64,000 nucleotides of DNA from Septoria linicola. Taxonomy: Eukaryota; Ascomycota; Dothideomycetes; Mycosphaerellales; Mycosphaerellaceae. Position 1 is the stretch's first letter; the number at the start of each line of letters is the position of its first letter. Of this stretch, positions 11,851-22,610 are shown in pieces. Under the pieces are notes generated by a model. The model made no database searches. It had not been told where the DNA came from and saw nothing but the letters and a program-made list of their open reading frames with translations. The stretch is taken from the NCBI GenBank assembly GCA_024114885.1, contig CP099418.1, positions 5,642,001-5,706,000 on the forward strand. Reading direction: 5' to 3'. Position numbers and translations under genes: made by a program.

Positions 11851-14800
11851 CGATCCTTATAGTAGCGGAGTATAATAGGTAGGCCGGCTATATTAGGATA
11901 TATTATACTTCTATATACTACTATCTATAGAATCTCTACCTAAAGGTTCGAGCCTTTACTATATATAAGCGTAAGGCAAACAAGGTTAAGCCTATAGACC
12001 TAAGCGTGAATTAGATAGATAGTAGTAGCGCTAGTAGTAACTATCGATAGAAGTAGGAGTAGCTAGCGCGGGAAAGTAAACTACCGCTAGGTATAAGCCT
12101 ATTCGATAGTAAGTACCTTATTAAGAAGTTCTCTAACCTACTAAAGGCGAGTAGGTTAACTCTAGAAGTAATAGCGGGTATTACTACTAGCGTAGAACTA
12201 TAACCTAGAGAGCGCTAGATACTAGAGGAGATACTCTTTAACCGAGAAGCGGTACTAGCGACCGGGTTCGCTTATCTTAGGCGAGTCCGTCCTAAAGTAG
12301 CTCCTCCTTATATAATCCGTATAGTAGAGTATATACTATAGTAATACCTAGGATTCCGCTTGAACCTATCTCTTTATACTATAGTAGAGTAGATACTATA
12401 GAAGCGTCTAGATATAGGAACTCTAGAGTTTAGCTATAGGGCCTATCGTAATCCGTACTTTCTAGTCGCTAAGAAGGATATAGGTTCGTATCGTCTAATT
12501 AACGATATATAGTTGATTAATAAGGTTACGATTAGAGATACGTACCTGCCTCCTAATATAGACTTATTTTCTAAGTATTTTACTAGTTACTAGGTAGCTA
12601 GTATACTTAATATCTTCTCTAGTTATAACTAAGTTCTATTAGACCTAAGGAGTAGGGACCTTACTAGATTTAACTACGCCTTTAGGTTGCTTCGGATAAT
12701 AACTATTCTATAAGAGGCGACTAATTCCGTTACCTAGTTTGTCTATATAGTTAACTATATACTGTTTAATTACTTATCCTATAGAGTACTACTATTCCTT
12801 AATAATTTTAGAGTCAAGGGTCTAAAGACTACTTACGACAATAAGGAGTTAGAACCGGGCCTCCGTAGGTATATTATAGAGTATATCGTTAACCTTAATA
12901 TAGTAATTACGGACATTAAGCGCGTAGGTATAACTATTACGGTCAAGAAGTTATAAATTCTAATACTAAGGATCAAGGTAGTAGGATATGTTACCGATAC
13001 CGTAGGGCGCTATCTAGATACTATCCGAGTAGCTAATCTAGTTAACTAGCCGATACTAGCTAATTAGAAGGAAGTATAGGTTTTCGTTAGTATAGTTATC
13101 TACTTCTATATTTAGATCCTAGGTTTTGCTACTATAACGATCCTACTATATAGGCTTATAAAGAAGGACGAGGAATTCGTCTAGACGCCTATTTATAAGG
13201 AGGCGAAGTAGACCTACGTCTGTTATCTAATCTAGGCTCCTACCTTAGTAGCTATTAATTATAATAAGGCAGCTAGCGAGATTATTATAGCCGTAGATAC
13301 TAGTAAGATCGGATAGAGAGCGATCCTTATATAGGTAGTTAATAGACAAAGATACCTAGCTAGGTACGAGAGCGGTACGTAGAATACTACCTAGAGAGGG
13401 TATAGCGCTAATAAGAAGGAATGTCTCGGAGTTAAGAAGATACTTACTAAGTTAAAGCCTTAGCTATTTAGGGTATACTTTATTCTTAAAGTAGATACTA
13501 ACACGCTCGTTTACTAGCTTAATAAAGGAGCTACGGATTTACCTAATACTATAGTTACGTAATAGATCGCGTAGATCCGACTCTTTATATTTAAAGTTAG
13601 GTACGTTCTAGGTAGGAAGTATACTAGTCCCGATACGCTATCTAGAAGGCTAGCTAGTACTAAGGATAACGTTATAGAGGACGAGGATAAAGAAGCCCTC
13701 GTAGATAAGGCCTTCTTCTAGGTATATACGTCTAGGATTTCCGTCTAGCCCTAGAGGCCTAATAGAGATAATATCGATTCTATCTTCTAGGAGGACATTA
13801 ACGGCGACCCGAGTATATAGAAGTACTAGGCTAAGGCTGTCGCCTTTATCCTACTTTATAGAAGACGCTCGAATTATATATCTAAGTCGGAATACTACTA
13901 CTTTAGTAAGATAGCTAGGAAGTTCTTAATTATCGATAAGAAGCTATACTAATAGCTATATAGATAGGCTCCTTAGTAGAGAGTTATTAAAGACGATACG
14001 ATATAGAAGCTAATCGTTAAGGAGATCTATAAGTCTAGTAGTTATAGGAACGCCGATTCTATATACTATATCCTTAGGTCGAAGTACTAGTAGGACGGTA
14101 TATATACGTAATACGCTATATATTTCTACTAGTACGAGAACTATAATCTAAGGAATAGTATACCTCGACCTAGCCCTATAGTAGAGGTATAAATCTAAAC
14201 TATAGGAGAGCGCTAGTATATAGACGGCGTCTATATCGATAAGCGAGGGTCCTTAATTATTACTAGAGAAGAAGTATTACGATAGCTAGAGGCTAAGATC
14301 TACTATTATACTACGCGAGAGGATAGTACTACTAAGAAGATATCTACGAGGTAGATTACCGACTTTCTTTAGAAGAATATATACTACCGATAGGGCGCGC
14401 CGTTCGAGATTATACTAGATAATACTAATATTAATAATAGTATAGAGGTTTCTACGCTTCTTACTACGTATAGCGTAAAGAGGCCGAGGATTTCTATCTA
14501 CCGACCGTAGAGCGCTACTATTATAGAGGTAGGATATAAGACTATCCTATCTACTCTATCTAAGTTATCTAAGGATAGTTTATAGGCTTAGGTACTATAC
14601 CTTCTAGTAGTACTATAGGCGGAGCGTACTACTTATAATAGTAGTACTAGCGAGACTCCTACTAAGCTAATAATCGGTAGAGAGGTAGTACTACCTATCG
14701 AGTTAGAATACTATACCTTTAGAGTTAAGGATTAGGGATCGGTTCGTATATACGAAGAGCTAATTACTCTTCGAGCTAAAGTACTTAAGGCTATATAGGA

Positions 14801-15143
14801 CATAGAGACTAATATCTCGGAGCGATAGACGCGTATCTAAGAAGAAGCTAAGGACCGCTACGATAATTCTAGGTACGTAGATTACGCTAAATTTACTAAA
14901 GGATAGTTAGTTATAATCTACTAAGACGACCTTAAGATATCTCGATCGGACAAGCTTACCTTCTAGTAGCGTAGGCTGTATAGAGTCTTAGAGTATAAGG
15001 AAGGTACTACTTCCTATATCTTAGAAGACCTTAATAGTATAGTATTACCTACGTCGTATAATAAGGAATCTTTAAAGGGTATACCTAGATATCGAGCCTT
15101 AGCTACGCTAGGTAGTAGCGAGGACGATAATATAGACGATTAA
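11820..15143 (+). pseudogene. pol: Pol ORF2 of gypsy element B1: reverse transcriptase, RNase H, integrase; RIP-inactivated
   Basis: Reverse transcriptase occupies about 12450-12960: FLVAKKDIGSYRLINDI, then FNYAFRLLRI, then FLNNFRVKGLKTTYDN. The last matches the FxDDxxxKGPKT signature with D-D turned to N-N by TG-to-TA changes. RNase H lies at about 13280-13650 (IIAVDTSKIGW, QLNKGATDLPNT, GRKYTSPDTLSRR). Integrase lies at about 14200-14700, with FEIILDNTN and YRPQSATI as relics of the DDE core. A C-terminal domain ends near 15000 (SDKLTFQQRRLYRVLEY). The frame closes with TAA at 15141-15143, about 490 bp before ORF3. Stops are all TAA or TAG. Confidence 0.88.
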
Positions 15144-15635
15144 CTAGCTACGATCTAGATACTACTTGACCGTTCTAAGAAAGAGAAGAAAGGATAAGAG
15201 GGAGAAGGGTTATATATAACCCTCTTACCGCTTCTAGTCGTCGCGGATATACGGTTTCCTTTATTAATTTCCTTTATTTTACTTACGATACGCGCCTTCC
15301 TCGTAGATTACTTTACTTTACTTTTTACTTTACTTTACGAAGTATTTACTAGTTTACTTTACCGGTTTACTTTATATTTACCTACTCTATATTACTTACT
15401 ATTATTACCTATTTACCCTAGTCGCGATTTACTTTCTATTAACCCTACTACCCTCTAGAACCTTTATTTACTCTATAGGACTAGATACTTAAGTAACTAG
15501 CCGCCTCTCTACCTTCTTCTTAATCTTAACTTCCTACTACTACCTACTAACAGTTATTAGTACTACTAATAACCTCCTCCTACTTCTACTACCTCGAGTC
15601 GATTTACTAGGCGTAATCGCGCTAGTACCTATACT
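15144..15635 (+). other. Intergenic region of B1 between pol and ORF3, TTTACTT-rich
   Basis: This segment has no recognisable coding motif. Its core (about 15290-15430) is built from repeats of TTTACTT-type units. The same unit occurs near 53891-53905 in element A2, also next to ORF3. It may hold a promoter or RNA signal for ORF3, but no defined site can be named. Confidence 0.5.
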
Positions 15636-18377
15636 ATATCGGTACTAGGTAACGTTAACCCGAGTAGCCTAAGCGGCCTCTCTATTTAGGCAAGAAATAT
15701 TATCTAGAATACTATACGAACTAAGAATATTATTACCGGTATAGCTATAATTGAAGATAACGTAGAGAGGTATATAATAGCGATAGAGATTATTAATTAC
15801 TACGACCGGGCCTTCTCTAGGCTATATAATATAGCGCGCCTACTCTAGGAGGGAATTAAGAAGATTAATAAGAAGTCCTCGGACAAGGAGTTAAAGTAGT
15901 TAAACTCGAGTTTTAAGAACGCTATATAGTAGGGAGTAAAGGATTAATAGGTAATTAACCGCGTCTTCGCTCGTATCGAGACGGAGTAGGGTATAAGATA
16001 TAGAAATAGTAAAACTATTTATCTCTACCTCGAGAATTACCTAAAGACGGTAAAGAACTTCTTAGCCTATATAGGTAGCGCTACTATAAACAAGGTTAAC
16101 GTAGATACTACTATATACCTACTCGCTAAGGCTATCCTTTAGCGCCTCCTTAACCTAGCTAATAATCGCTCGAAGGAACACTACCCTATCGACTCGGATT
16201 TCGTTAAGCTAAAGAGTATAGAAGGACGCGAAGAGGTTTAGTAGATTAATACCTCGAGTAATAAGGTAAAGTAGTTAATAAAGGAGCGTAATCTATAGTT
16301 TAAGGATAGGATTATCTAGCTCGTCGAGGCGCCTCTACTAGCCGTAGATAGGCTCTTAGGTAGAGAGAGAGCCTCTTCTTCGGTAGTAGTATTGCCTCGA
16401 GTTATAAGAGTAGCTACTAAGATCTAAGAGGACGCTAAGAAAGCCGCTACTACTCTCGTAGGTCCGTCCGGCCCTAGGGGCCTAATTAGAAATTAGCGCT
16501 ACTTAACTATAGGAAGCGGCGCGTCTACTCCTATACCTATTAGAAGCTACTAAACCTCTAGCGTTAACTCGCGCCTAAGTAAGGTTAGCGACCTAGGCCT
16601 ATCTTCTCTACTTAGTAGTAGCCCCTACTCCTATAACCGCTACGATATTAGACAAAACCGCCTACTCTACGCTACTATTAATATCTAGGGCTTAAAGATA
16701 TAGGTCTTCGAAGCGCCTATCGCTATAAAGGTTAAAGAATATAGTTTAAAGGACGTTAACCTAAATAAGTGTAGTCTCTACTTCTAGTACCTACGAAATA
16801 CTACTAGAGGAGCGTTCGGCCTTAAGAATAGTAAGGTTGACTAACCGACGCTGTTTCGGAGATTTAGACTCTACGTACGTACTTAGGATTTAGTTAAACT
16901 CTAAGTAGAGTACCTAAATTAGTTTTTAGCGTAACGCCGAGCGGCCTACCCTAGCGATACTCTAAGTACTCTACGTTACGTAGCTACTAAAGAAACGAGA
17001 TTTAATAACCTACCTAGATACTTTACCTATACTAATCTAGTTACCTATATTATAGACAAGAGTAAGCTACCGAAGCTAGTACTAGAGGCATACTTTAGAG
17101 AAGGTACGGTTACGTACGACTTGTTTAGTTAGCTAGAGCCGGTCAAGGACCTAATTAGTAAGGAGTTTACTATATACGACTAGTACCTACGTAAGATTAG
17201 TAGTAATCGTAATATAGGCTAGTATAGGAATATGTTCTATAGCAGTATTTAGTAGTTAATTCGCTAGGACCCTATATACTAGATAATATATGTCTACTAC
17301 TAACTAGATTACGCTACGAACCTAGTTTCCTACCCCTACTATACTAAGTATACCTACCTACTAACGAAGAGTAGGTCCGATTAGTCTTATAAGGGTTTCT
17401 AGTATATCGACCTTAGTATTATAGATATAGCTAGAGGCTACGGTATATCGTAAGTTTAGAGTATAGTTTCCTTTATAAATAAGACCTATACTAATTATAC
17501 TAAATTAGTTAAAGGTCTATACTACTAACGAGTCTTCACGGTATAGGTAGAGAGACTAGGAGATAGAGGCTTGCTTAGTAAGGGCTTCGTAGAGAATATT
17601 AAAGAGTAGCACGTATAGAAGAAGGACATTAACCTACTAAGTCCTACCTAGGAATATACTAGGGGATAGTCTATAGTACTAGTAAAGTAGGGAGAGGCTA
17701 GGGTATCGTCCTCTATACTACTATATAGCTCTAAGGAAAACAAGGTCGATAAGTAGATAACTATCCTACTTTAGTTTTATAAGGTAGACCTAGATACCGA
17801 CCGCCTCGAGATTAGAGAAGCTTCTAGTACGTATTCTTAGCTACGAGACGCTTACCGCGACCTTATACCTAGGTATACCTCGCTATCTAGCTACTCTAAC
17901 CGCTATAGGATAATCCTCTACTACTTCTCTACTTTAGACAAGTTAATACTGGCTATATATATCGGTTAGGCCCTCGTAGGTATACGACGCTAGGACGATT
18001 CTATAGTAGTCTTCGATACTATAGAGTAGATTACCTACTATACTAACGTATTCTATACCCGTTTAGAGGCCTACTATAAGACTACGCTAGGTAACTATCG
18101 CGTCCTTATAGCCTATATTAAAGACCTAGAGACTATAATGTTCCTAGAGACTAGTTTCTACGCTAATAATAAGGATTTTATAAAGCGACCGGTAGCCGAC
18201 TTCTCTACTACTACCGATATAGGAGAGCTCTTCGAGTAGGCCGATAATAACTAGGTAGCTAGGCGTAGATTCTGTCTAGCCTCTAGGAGCCTAATAGAGT
18301 AGCGCGAGGACTAGCGAGGTATAGGGATATAGAGGTATAGAGAGGAGTTTAGGAGGGACGATAACTTGTTTCTATAA
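15636..18377 (+). pseudogene. ORF3 of gypsy element B1, probable 2OG-Fe(II) dioxygenase-like protein, RIP-inactivated
   Basis: An ORF of about 910 codons lies after pol. Its start is ATA here but ATG in B2 (44644-44646). The N-terminal half is helical, charged and unidentified (for example VERYIIAIEIINYYDRAFSRL). From about codon 585 the text GFQYIDLSI, then NYTKLVKGLYYQ and, about 75 codons later, EYTRGQS follow each other. Reading Y as RIP-altered H or C gives GFQHIDL, NCTKL-x3-LHH and a distal H. This is the order seen in a multicopy fungal family with GFxHIDL and NCTEx-x-GMH motifs, which I take to be 2-oxoglutarate/Fe(II) dioxygenase-like (HxD...H). The family assignment is from memory of motifs. 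The stop at 18375-18377 could also be a RIP stop, with the frame entering the LTR. Confidence 0.6.
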
Positions 18378-18420
18378 TACTCTATACTATTGTTTTTAAT
18401 ATCTCTAGCGAGACTTCTAT

Positions 18421-18432
18421 AGAGAGAAGGAT
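18421..18432 (+). other. Polypurine tract of B1
   Basis: The purine run AGAGAGAAGGAT immediately precedes the 3' LTR. B2 has AGGGAAGGAT at the same place (47431-47440). Its position and composition fit plus-strand priming of an LTR element. Confidence 0.65.
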
Positions 18433-18872
18433 ATGACGTAGTAGGCGTCCCTATACCTAGTAGGTAGGCTTATAGCGGCTACTACCGCCTAGGCGTATAA
18501 GGGCGATTTTCGAGCTTACTATAGAGGTTAGGGACAATTATCCTTTATACTACTACTACTAAGGTTAGGGAAGACTACTTAGGTTACTACTTAGCGATTA
18601 TATAATATAGTATTGTTTAACTACTTGTTCTACTTCCTACCTGTCCTCCGCTAGCGCCGCTACTACGCGATCCTAATAGGCTTATAGCCTATACGGCCTA
18701 CTATAGCTACCGACGTATACCTCTACGACGACGCGCCGTAGGCACGCCGCTAATCTGCCTACTATACCTGCTACTAACTACTACGTAGGGCTATCGCCCG
18801 ACTCTGGCCCTACGACCTACGTATAGACTTATATACTACTACCCTAGGTTAGTTATAGGTTTACGTACTATA
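18433..18872 (+). repeat. 3' LTR of element B1
   Basis: This 440-bp LTR retains TG at its start (TGACGTAG, 18434), unlike the other three B LTRs in the window. It is followed by the target duplication atagt at 18873-18877. Confidence 0.9.
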
Positions 18873-20425
18873 ATAGTTTAGTAGAAGCGTAAGTCTACCG
18901 ACTATAGATACTAACTATATTTCTAACCTATTATCTTAGTAGATATATAGCGAGTTCCTCTAGAGAATAGAGAGGTCGTTAGTATCTTAGGCTTTAGACT
19001 CTAAATTCTAGCTCTATACTAAAACCTTATAATTTTAACCTTACGACTATAACTCTAAACAAATATAATATTATTAATATTCTATTACGTTCTCGCGCGA
19101 TATAGTACTTCTAATTAACTACGACTTTCTTAATCGTCTTATATAAGACGCCGCTATACTTACGCCTAAATAACGCGCTCTCGCTAATTAAGTATCGCGT
19201 TCTTCTACTCTATTAGCGTATCTTTAAATAGAGAGAGCTAGTAATTAGTTTTAAGAATAGGCTAATAATCTAATTCTTATCGATATATAAGATAGTAATA
19301 ATAAATACGCGCCTAAAGAGAAGGATAATAAAGACGCGTCTAAATAGGAGAATAATAAGCCTCCTACTATAAAGAGGCCTACTACTAGTAGGAAGAGCCT
19401 TAGTAGAAAGCGGCCTATTACGTAAAAAGCGCCTCGTAAGATAGTAATAAAGAAGAAGAGAAGAGCTAGTCTAAAACTTACTATAAAGAAGAAATCCTAT
19501 ATTCTAAAAGTATAGTCGAATACTTAGAATATAGTACGAGCTAGTAGGCTTTCTAAGAAAGCTCTAGTATTTAGAAGGGTAAGGAAGCTCTATCGCTATA
19601 AGCTAGGTAGTAAGTTAAAATATAGTCGGTAAACGTAGTTAGTACGCTAATCTATTATAGTTTTAGCTCTATAAGAGATTTAGATATTTTAGAGAACTAG
19701 GAATCTACTTATTAGTAAACTTCCCTTCTAGCGACTAGTAAGAGAGGTCGCCTATAGCTTTAAGTAGGATCTACGCTTTCGGGCTAGTATACTAGAAGCG
19801 TTATAAGAGGTAGTAGAGCTCTATTTAATAAAGGTTTTTAAGAGTATATATCCTTCTATATTACTATTTAGTAGCTTATACTAACTTATATAGGTACTAA
19901 CCTCTACGCTATCTATATAAAGCGAGTTACGATCTAGTAGAAGGATATATAGCTCGTTTAGAGAATACTTCGTATATAGAGCGTTATAGATAATAAGAGT
20001 TATTTAAAGTAGTATAGTACTACGTATTATATTTAGCGTAAGGAATAGCGTTTAGGCTACTTCGAGATACCTAGCTATATAGTAGAAGCGTAGTATTAAA
20101 TTATATTATAACTATAGCGAACGATATAAGATTATTTTCTACTTTTATACTATAAAACCTTCGTTTCCTCTTATCTCTATAGTTAGTATATATAGTCAGC
20201 GCCTATCGTCCTTTTTATATACTTAGATACTTAAAGTATATAGATTTTAGTATACCTATACCTATACTCTTATAGGTACCTATATAGGTATACGCTCTAA
20301 CCTATATTTTCTAGTTATAGGTACTACCTATTAAGCTTTAGCGAGTTACCTCTCTAACCTATATCGATTACTAAGAACATAGGTTTAGACCTAACCCTAC
20401 CTATACTAACCTATTCCGACGTCTA
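18873..20425. mobile_element. hAT element, copy 1: right arm with terminal inverted repeat
   Basis: This is the right end of the hAT element, almost identical to 47881-49433. It holds the H3-like gene (19369-19979). Positions 18873-19368 upstream of that gene match 21095-21370 in inverted orientation over about 280 bp and contain no gene I can name. Positions 19980-20409 are rich in short repeats of the ATAGGTTAG type on the minus strand, as expected for hAT subterminal repeats. The arm ends in the 16-bp inverted repeat at 20410-20425, followed by gtctctta. Confidence 0.85.
19369..19979 (+). pseudogene. Histone H3-like gene carried by hAT (copy 1), two introns, RIP-inactivated
   Basis: Exons are 19369-19609, 19661-19843 and 19894-19979, about 169 codons against 136 for canonical H3. 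The start is ATA (RIP of ATG) followed by KRPTTSRKS, comparable to the H3 start. KAPRK appears in the tail, then KLYRYKLG (KPHRYKPG before RIP) at the first splice site. Intron 1 has donor GTAAGT, branch GCTAAT and acceptor ATAG (51 bp). Exon 2 gives LALQEIQIFQRTRNLL, then KLPFQRLVREVA, FKQDLRF and EALQE, covering alpha-N, alpha-1 and alpha-2. Intron 2 has donor GTATAT, branch TACTAAC and acceptor ATAG (50 bp). Exon 3 gives TNLYAIYIKRVTIQQKDIQL, which is loop 2 and alpha-3, and ends at TAG where H3 ends. Loop 1 has H3 length without the usual CENP-A insertion. The tail is about 33 residues longer than normal. Stops are RIP-compatible. Confidence 0.85.
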
Positions 20426-20433
20426 GTCTCTTA
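20410..20433. repeat. Right terminal inverted repeat (20410-20425) and 8-bp target duplication (20426-20433) of hAT copy 1
   Basis: CCTATTCCGACGTCTA is the exact reverse complement of the left end at 29934-29949. It is followed by gtctctta, the same 8 bp that precedes the left end at 29926-29933. Confidence 0.9.
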
Positions 20434-21094
20434 GATCTTAGATTTCTAGAAGAAGATAATAGGCTATAGGATATTAAGAGCTACTTCTCTACTACTAGGA
20501 ATATATAGGTTAGTTCTTTAAAAGTCTCTCTTTTATATTCTCTCTTAGTAAGCTTAACTATAAATCTATACTAATTAAGTTTATAGCCTACTTCTAGATA
20601 TATCTTTCTTATCTTATAGCTAAATATATTAACCTATAAGAGCTTCTTTTTAAACTTATTCTAGTAGCGTCTTCTATATAAGTTTATATTAATAAAGCCT
20701 AAGCCTTACGAGCTAGGAGTCTTCTTACTTCTCTATAGCTAAAAATACTAGCTATAAGAGAATATATTCGCTATCTACTAATAGAAACGATCTTACTTTT
20801 ACTATATTAAGAAAGCCTAGTCTTTAGGCTCGCTCTCTTTAAAGACGCCTTTATATTTATTTAACTACTAATAAAGGTTCCTAAGTATCTTTTTATTATA
20901 TAAGACTTAGTTAAGAAAAAGAAATTTCTACTTATACCTAAACTCTATATATAGCTACTACTAAATTAAGTTTCTCTTCTTACTAAGTCTTAGCCTTCTT
21001 AGTATATTTTCTTTATATTATCGCGTTTTATACTCTATATATTAAGGTATTTTAGTAAAATCTTAGTTAAGAGGCGTTTAAAGAAGTTAAATTA
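20434..21094 (-). pseudogene. Fragment of element A ORF3 (older copy A'), N-terminal side
   Basis: Homologous to about 52490-53135 of A2 on the same strand, with many more RIP-type differences, so it is older. It continues the fragment 28908-29925 across the hAT insertion site in the paired copy (49442 onward). Text in the ORF3 frame such as FNFFKRLLTKILLKYL matches FNFFKRLLAKILLKHL in A2. Homology stops abruptly at 21094/21095. No domain is recognisable in this part. Confidence 0.8.
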
Positions 21095-21370
21095 AATAGA
21101 GTAGAAGAAAGTAATATTTAATTAGTAAGAGTACGTTATTTAGGCGTAAGTATAGTAGCGTCTTATACGAGACGATTAAAGAAGTCGTAGTTAACTAGAA
21201 GTACTATATCGTATAAGAACGTAATAGAATATTAATAATATTATATTTATTTAGAGTTATAGTTATAAGGTCGATATTATAAGATTTTAATATAGAGCTA
21301 GAATTTAGAGTCTAAAGCCTAAGGTACTAACGACCTCTCTATTCTCTAGAGAAACTCGCTATATATCTAC
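21095..21370. repeat. Inverted copy of the hAT segment upstream of the H3-like gene
   Basis: About 280 bp matching 18935-19215 in reverse complement, from near TAAATAGAGTAGAAG to CTCGCTATATATCTACT. Sequence on either side differs. Differences between the copies are largely RIP-type. More than one frame is open through both copies, so the coding sense cannot be decided. 21371-21411 has no feature I can name. Confidence 0.75.
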
Positions 21371-21411
21371 TCTAGAGGATATCTTTAGGTTTAGGCTTAG
21401 ATATTCCTACG

Positions 21412-21966
21412 TACTTCTTATTAAGAAATATATATCTCTATACTCTACGTAAATAGAGCTCTTAAACATACTCTTCTATTTATCTCTACGACGTAGTATT
21501 ATTATATAACTACGTCGCGTAGTCGGTAGCTTTTAGCGTCGTAATTAGGTCTAAGTATAATAAAGAGTCGATTACGCTCTAGAATAATATAGTAACGTCG
21601 TATACTAGATACTTTTTATTAAGAAATATATATCTCTATACTCTACGTATATAGAGCTCTTAAACGTACTCCTCTATTTGTCTCTACGACGTAGTATTAT
21701 TATATAACTACGTTACGTAGTCGGTAGCTTTTAGCGTTATAATTAGGTCTAAGTATAATAAAGAGTCGATTACGCTCTAGAACAATATAGTAACGTCGTA
21801 TACTAGATACTTTTTATTAAGAAATATATATCTCTATACTCTACGTATATAGAGCTCTTAAACGTACTCTTCTATTTATCTCTACGACGTAGTACTATTA
21901 TATAACTACGTCGCGTAGTCGGTAGCTTTTAGTATCGTAATTAGGTCTAAGTATAATAAAGAGTCT
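21412..21966. repeat. 198-bp tandem repeat, about 2.8 units
   Basis: Units start at 21412, 21610 and 21808, each with TACTTNTTATTAAGAAAT. Each unit contains a hairpin: CTACGACGTAGT and ACTACGTCG(CG)TAG around an AT loop. It then has AGTCGGTAGCTTTTAGC and AAGTATAATAAAGAGTC. The last unit runs into the 18-bp minisatellite. The array recurs at 63657-64000. Confidence 0.92.
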
Positions 21967-22092
21967 AGGTATAATAAAGAGCCTAGCTATAATAAATAGC
22001 TCGGCTATAATAAAGCGCTTAGCTATAATATAGAGGCTGGCTATAATAAAGGGTCTAGCTATAATAAAGAGCCTAGCTATAATAAAAGGGCT
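21949..22092. repeat. 18-bp minisatellite, eight units
   Basis: Eight consecutive 18-bp units of the form AGCTATAATAAAGAGCCT. The first unit is the AAGTATAATAAAGAGTCT segment that ends every 198-bp repeat. The minisatellite therefore looks like a local expansion of that segment. Confidence 0.92.
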
Positions 22093-22610
22093 CTAACTTA
22101 TAAGAGCCTTTATTTAGAAGACGACCTCTAGTAGATTAGGAGAAGTAGAATACTTAGCTAGCTAGTAATTAAAACTCCTACTAGCTAGTAGAGTATTCTA
22201 TATTCTTCTTAGTACTATAAGTAGCTACCCTATATACTTTAATTAGCCCCTAATACTATCTATACGTCTTCTATAGTAATAGTAAAATTCTCTTAAATCT
22301 AGCTATATCGCTACCTATATTTTCTTTTAGGAAGTTAAGGTCGTATCCTAACTACTACCTTCGAGATATAATATTATTCTAATATACTTCTAAAACGTAG
22401 TCGTCTATTATCTTCTAACGTCGTAGCTAAAGTAGTATATATATATCGAGAGCGCGACTAGGAACGATAGCGATAGTTACGTTTATAGCGTACTATATAG
22501 AATAGTACTTTAGCTATAACTACCTATTAGTAATAATAAGGTAATCTTATTATCTACTATCTTAATATAATCGTAGAGTAACTAACTCCTACTCTACTAT
22601 CTCTCTAACT
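22093..22610. other. AT-rich spacer with a 53-bp hairpin
   Basis: No gene is recognisable. At 22146-22200 there is an inverted repeat with arms TAGAATACT and AGTATTCTA, extended inward by TAGCTAGCTAG and CTAGCTAG around an AATTAAAACTCC loop. The left flank of the Copia element (ctctctaact) ends this stretch. Confidence 0.55.

Larger units (their letters stand above)
7607..18872 (+). mobile_element. Complete Ty3/gypsy LTR retrotransposon B1 (11,266 bp)
   Basis: The element has 440-bp LTRs at 7607-8046 and 18433-18872, flanked by atagt at 7602-7606 and 18873-18877. Order on the plus strand: LTR, primer-binding-site candidate, leader, gag-protease ORF, RT-RNase H-integrase ORF, a third large ORF, purine tract, LTR. 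The 11.3-kb length is large for fungal gypsy elements because of the extra ORF. It lies inside the hAT element at exactly the position of B2 (36615-47880, same length, offset 29,008). The two are therefore one insertion duplicated with its host sequence, not two insertions. Differences between them are mostly C/T and G/A. Confidence 0.93.

Noticed and set aside
15290..15430. Coding sequence in the TTTACTT-rich spacer
   Set aside because: It is low-complexity repeat sequence without any conserved frame between B1 and B2.
18935..19300. A divergently transcribed histone H4 gene upstream of the H3-like gene
   Set aside because: The minus-strand frames were read and show no H4 motifs.
19642..19880. 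H3-like fold read without introns as a truncated histone with a 14-residue insertion and no alpha-3
   Set aside because: Removing two introns with good donor, branch and acceptor signals restores GILALQEI and the alpha-3 text KRVTI-x2-KDIQL, which unspliced reading cannot explain.
19369..19979. CENP-A (centromeric H3) as the identity of the histone-like gene
   Set aside because: Loop 1 has canonical H3 length (FKQDLRF) and lacks the usual CENP-A extra residues, so H3-class is preferred, although the tail is divergent.
18935..21370. A single transposon with 280-bp terminal inverted repeats spanning the H3-like gene
   Set aside because: The hAT right end and its 8-bp target duplication (20410-20433) lie between the two arms, so the arms belong to different sequence blocks.
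21949..22092. CRISPR array
   Set aside because: The 18-bp units are contiguous without spacers, in fungal repeat DNA; it is a minisatellite.
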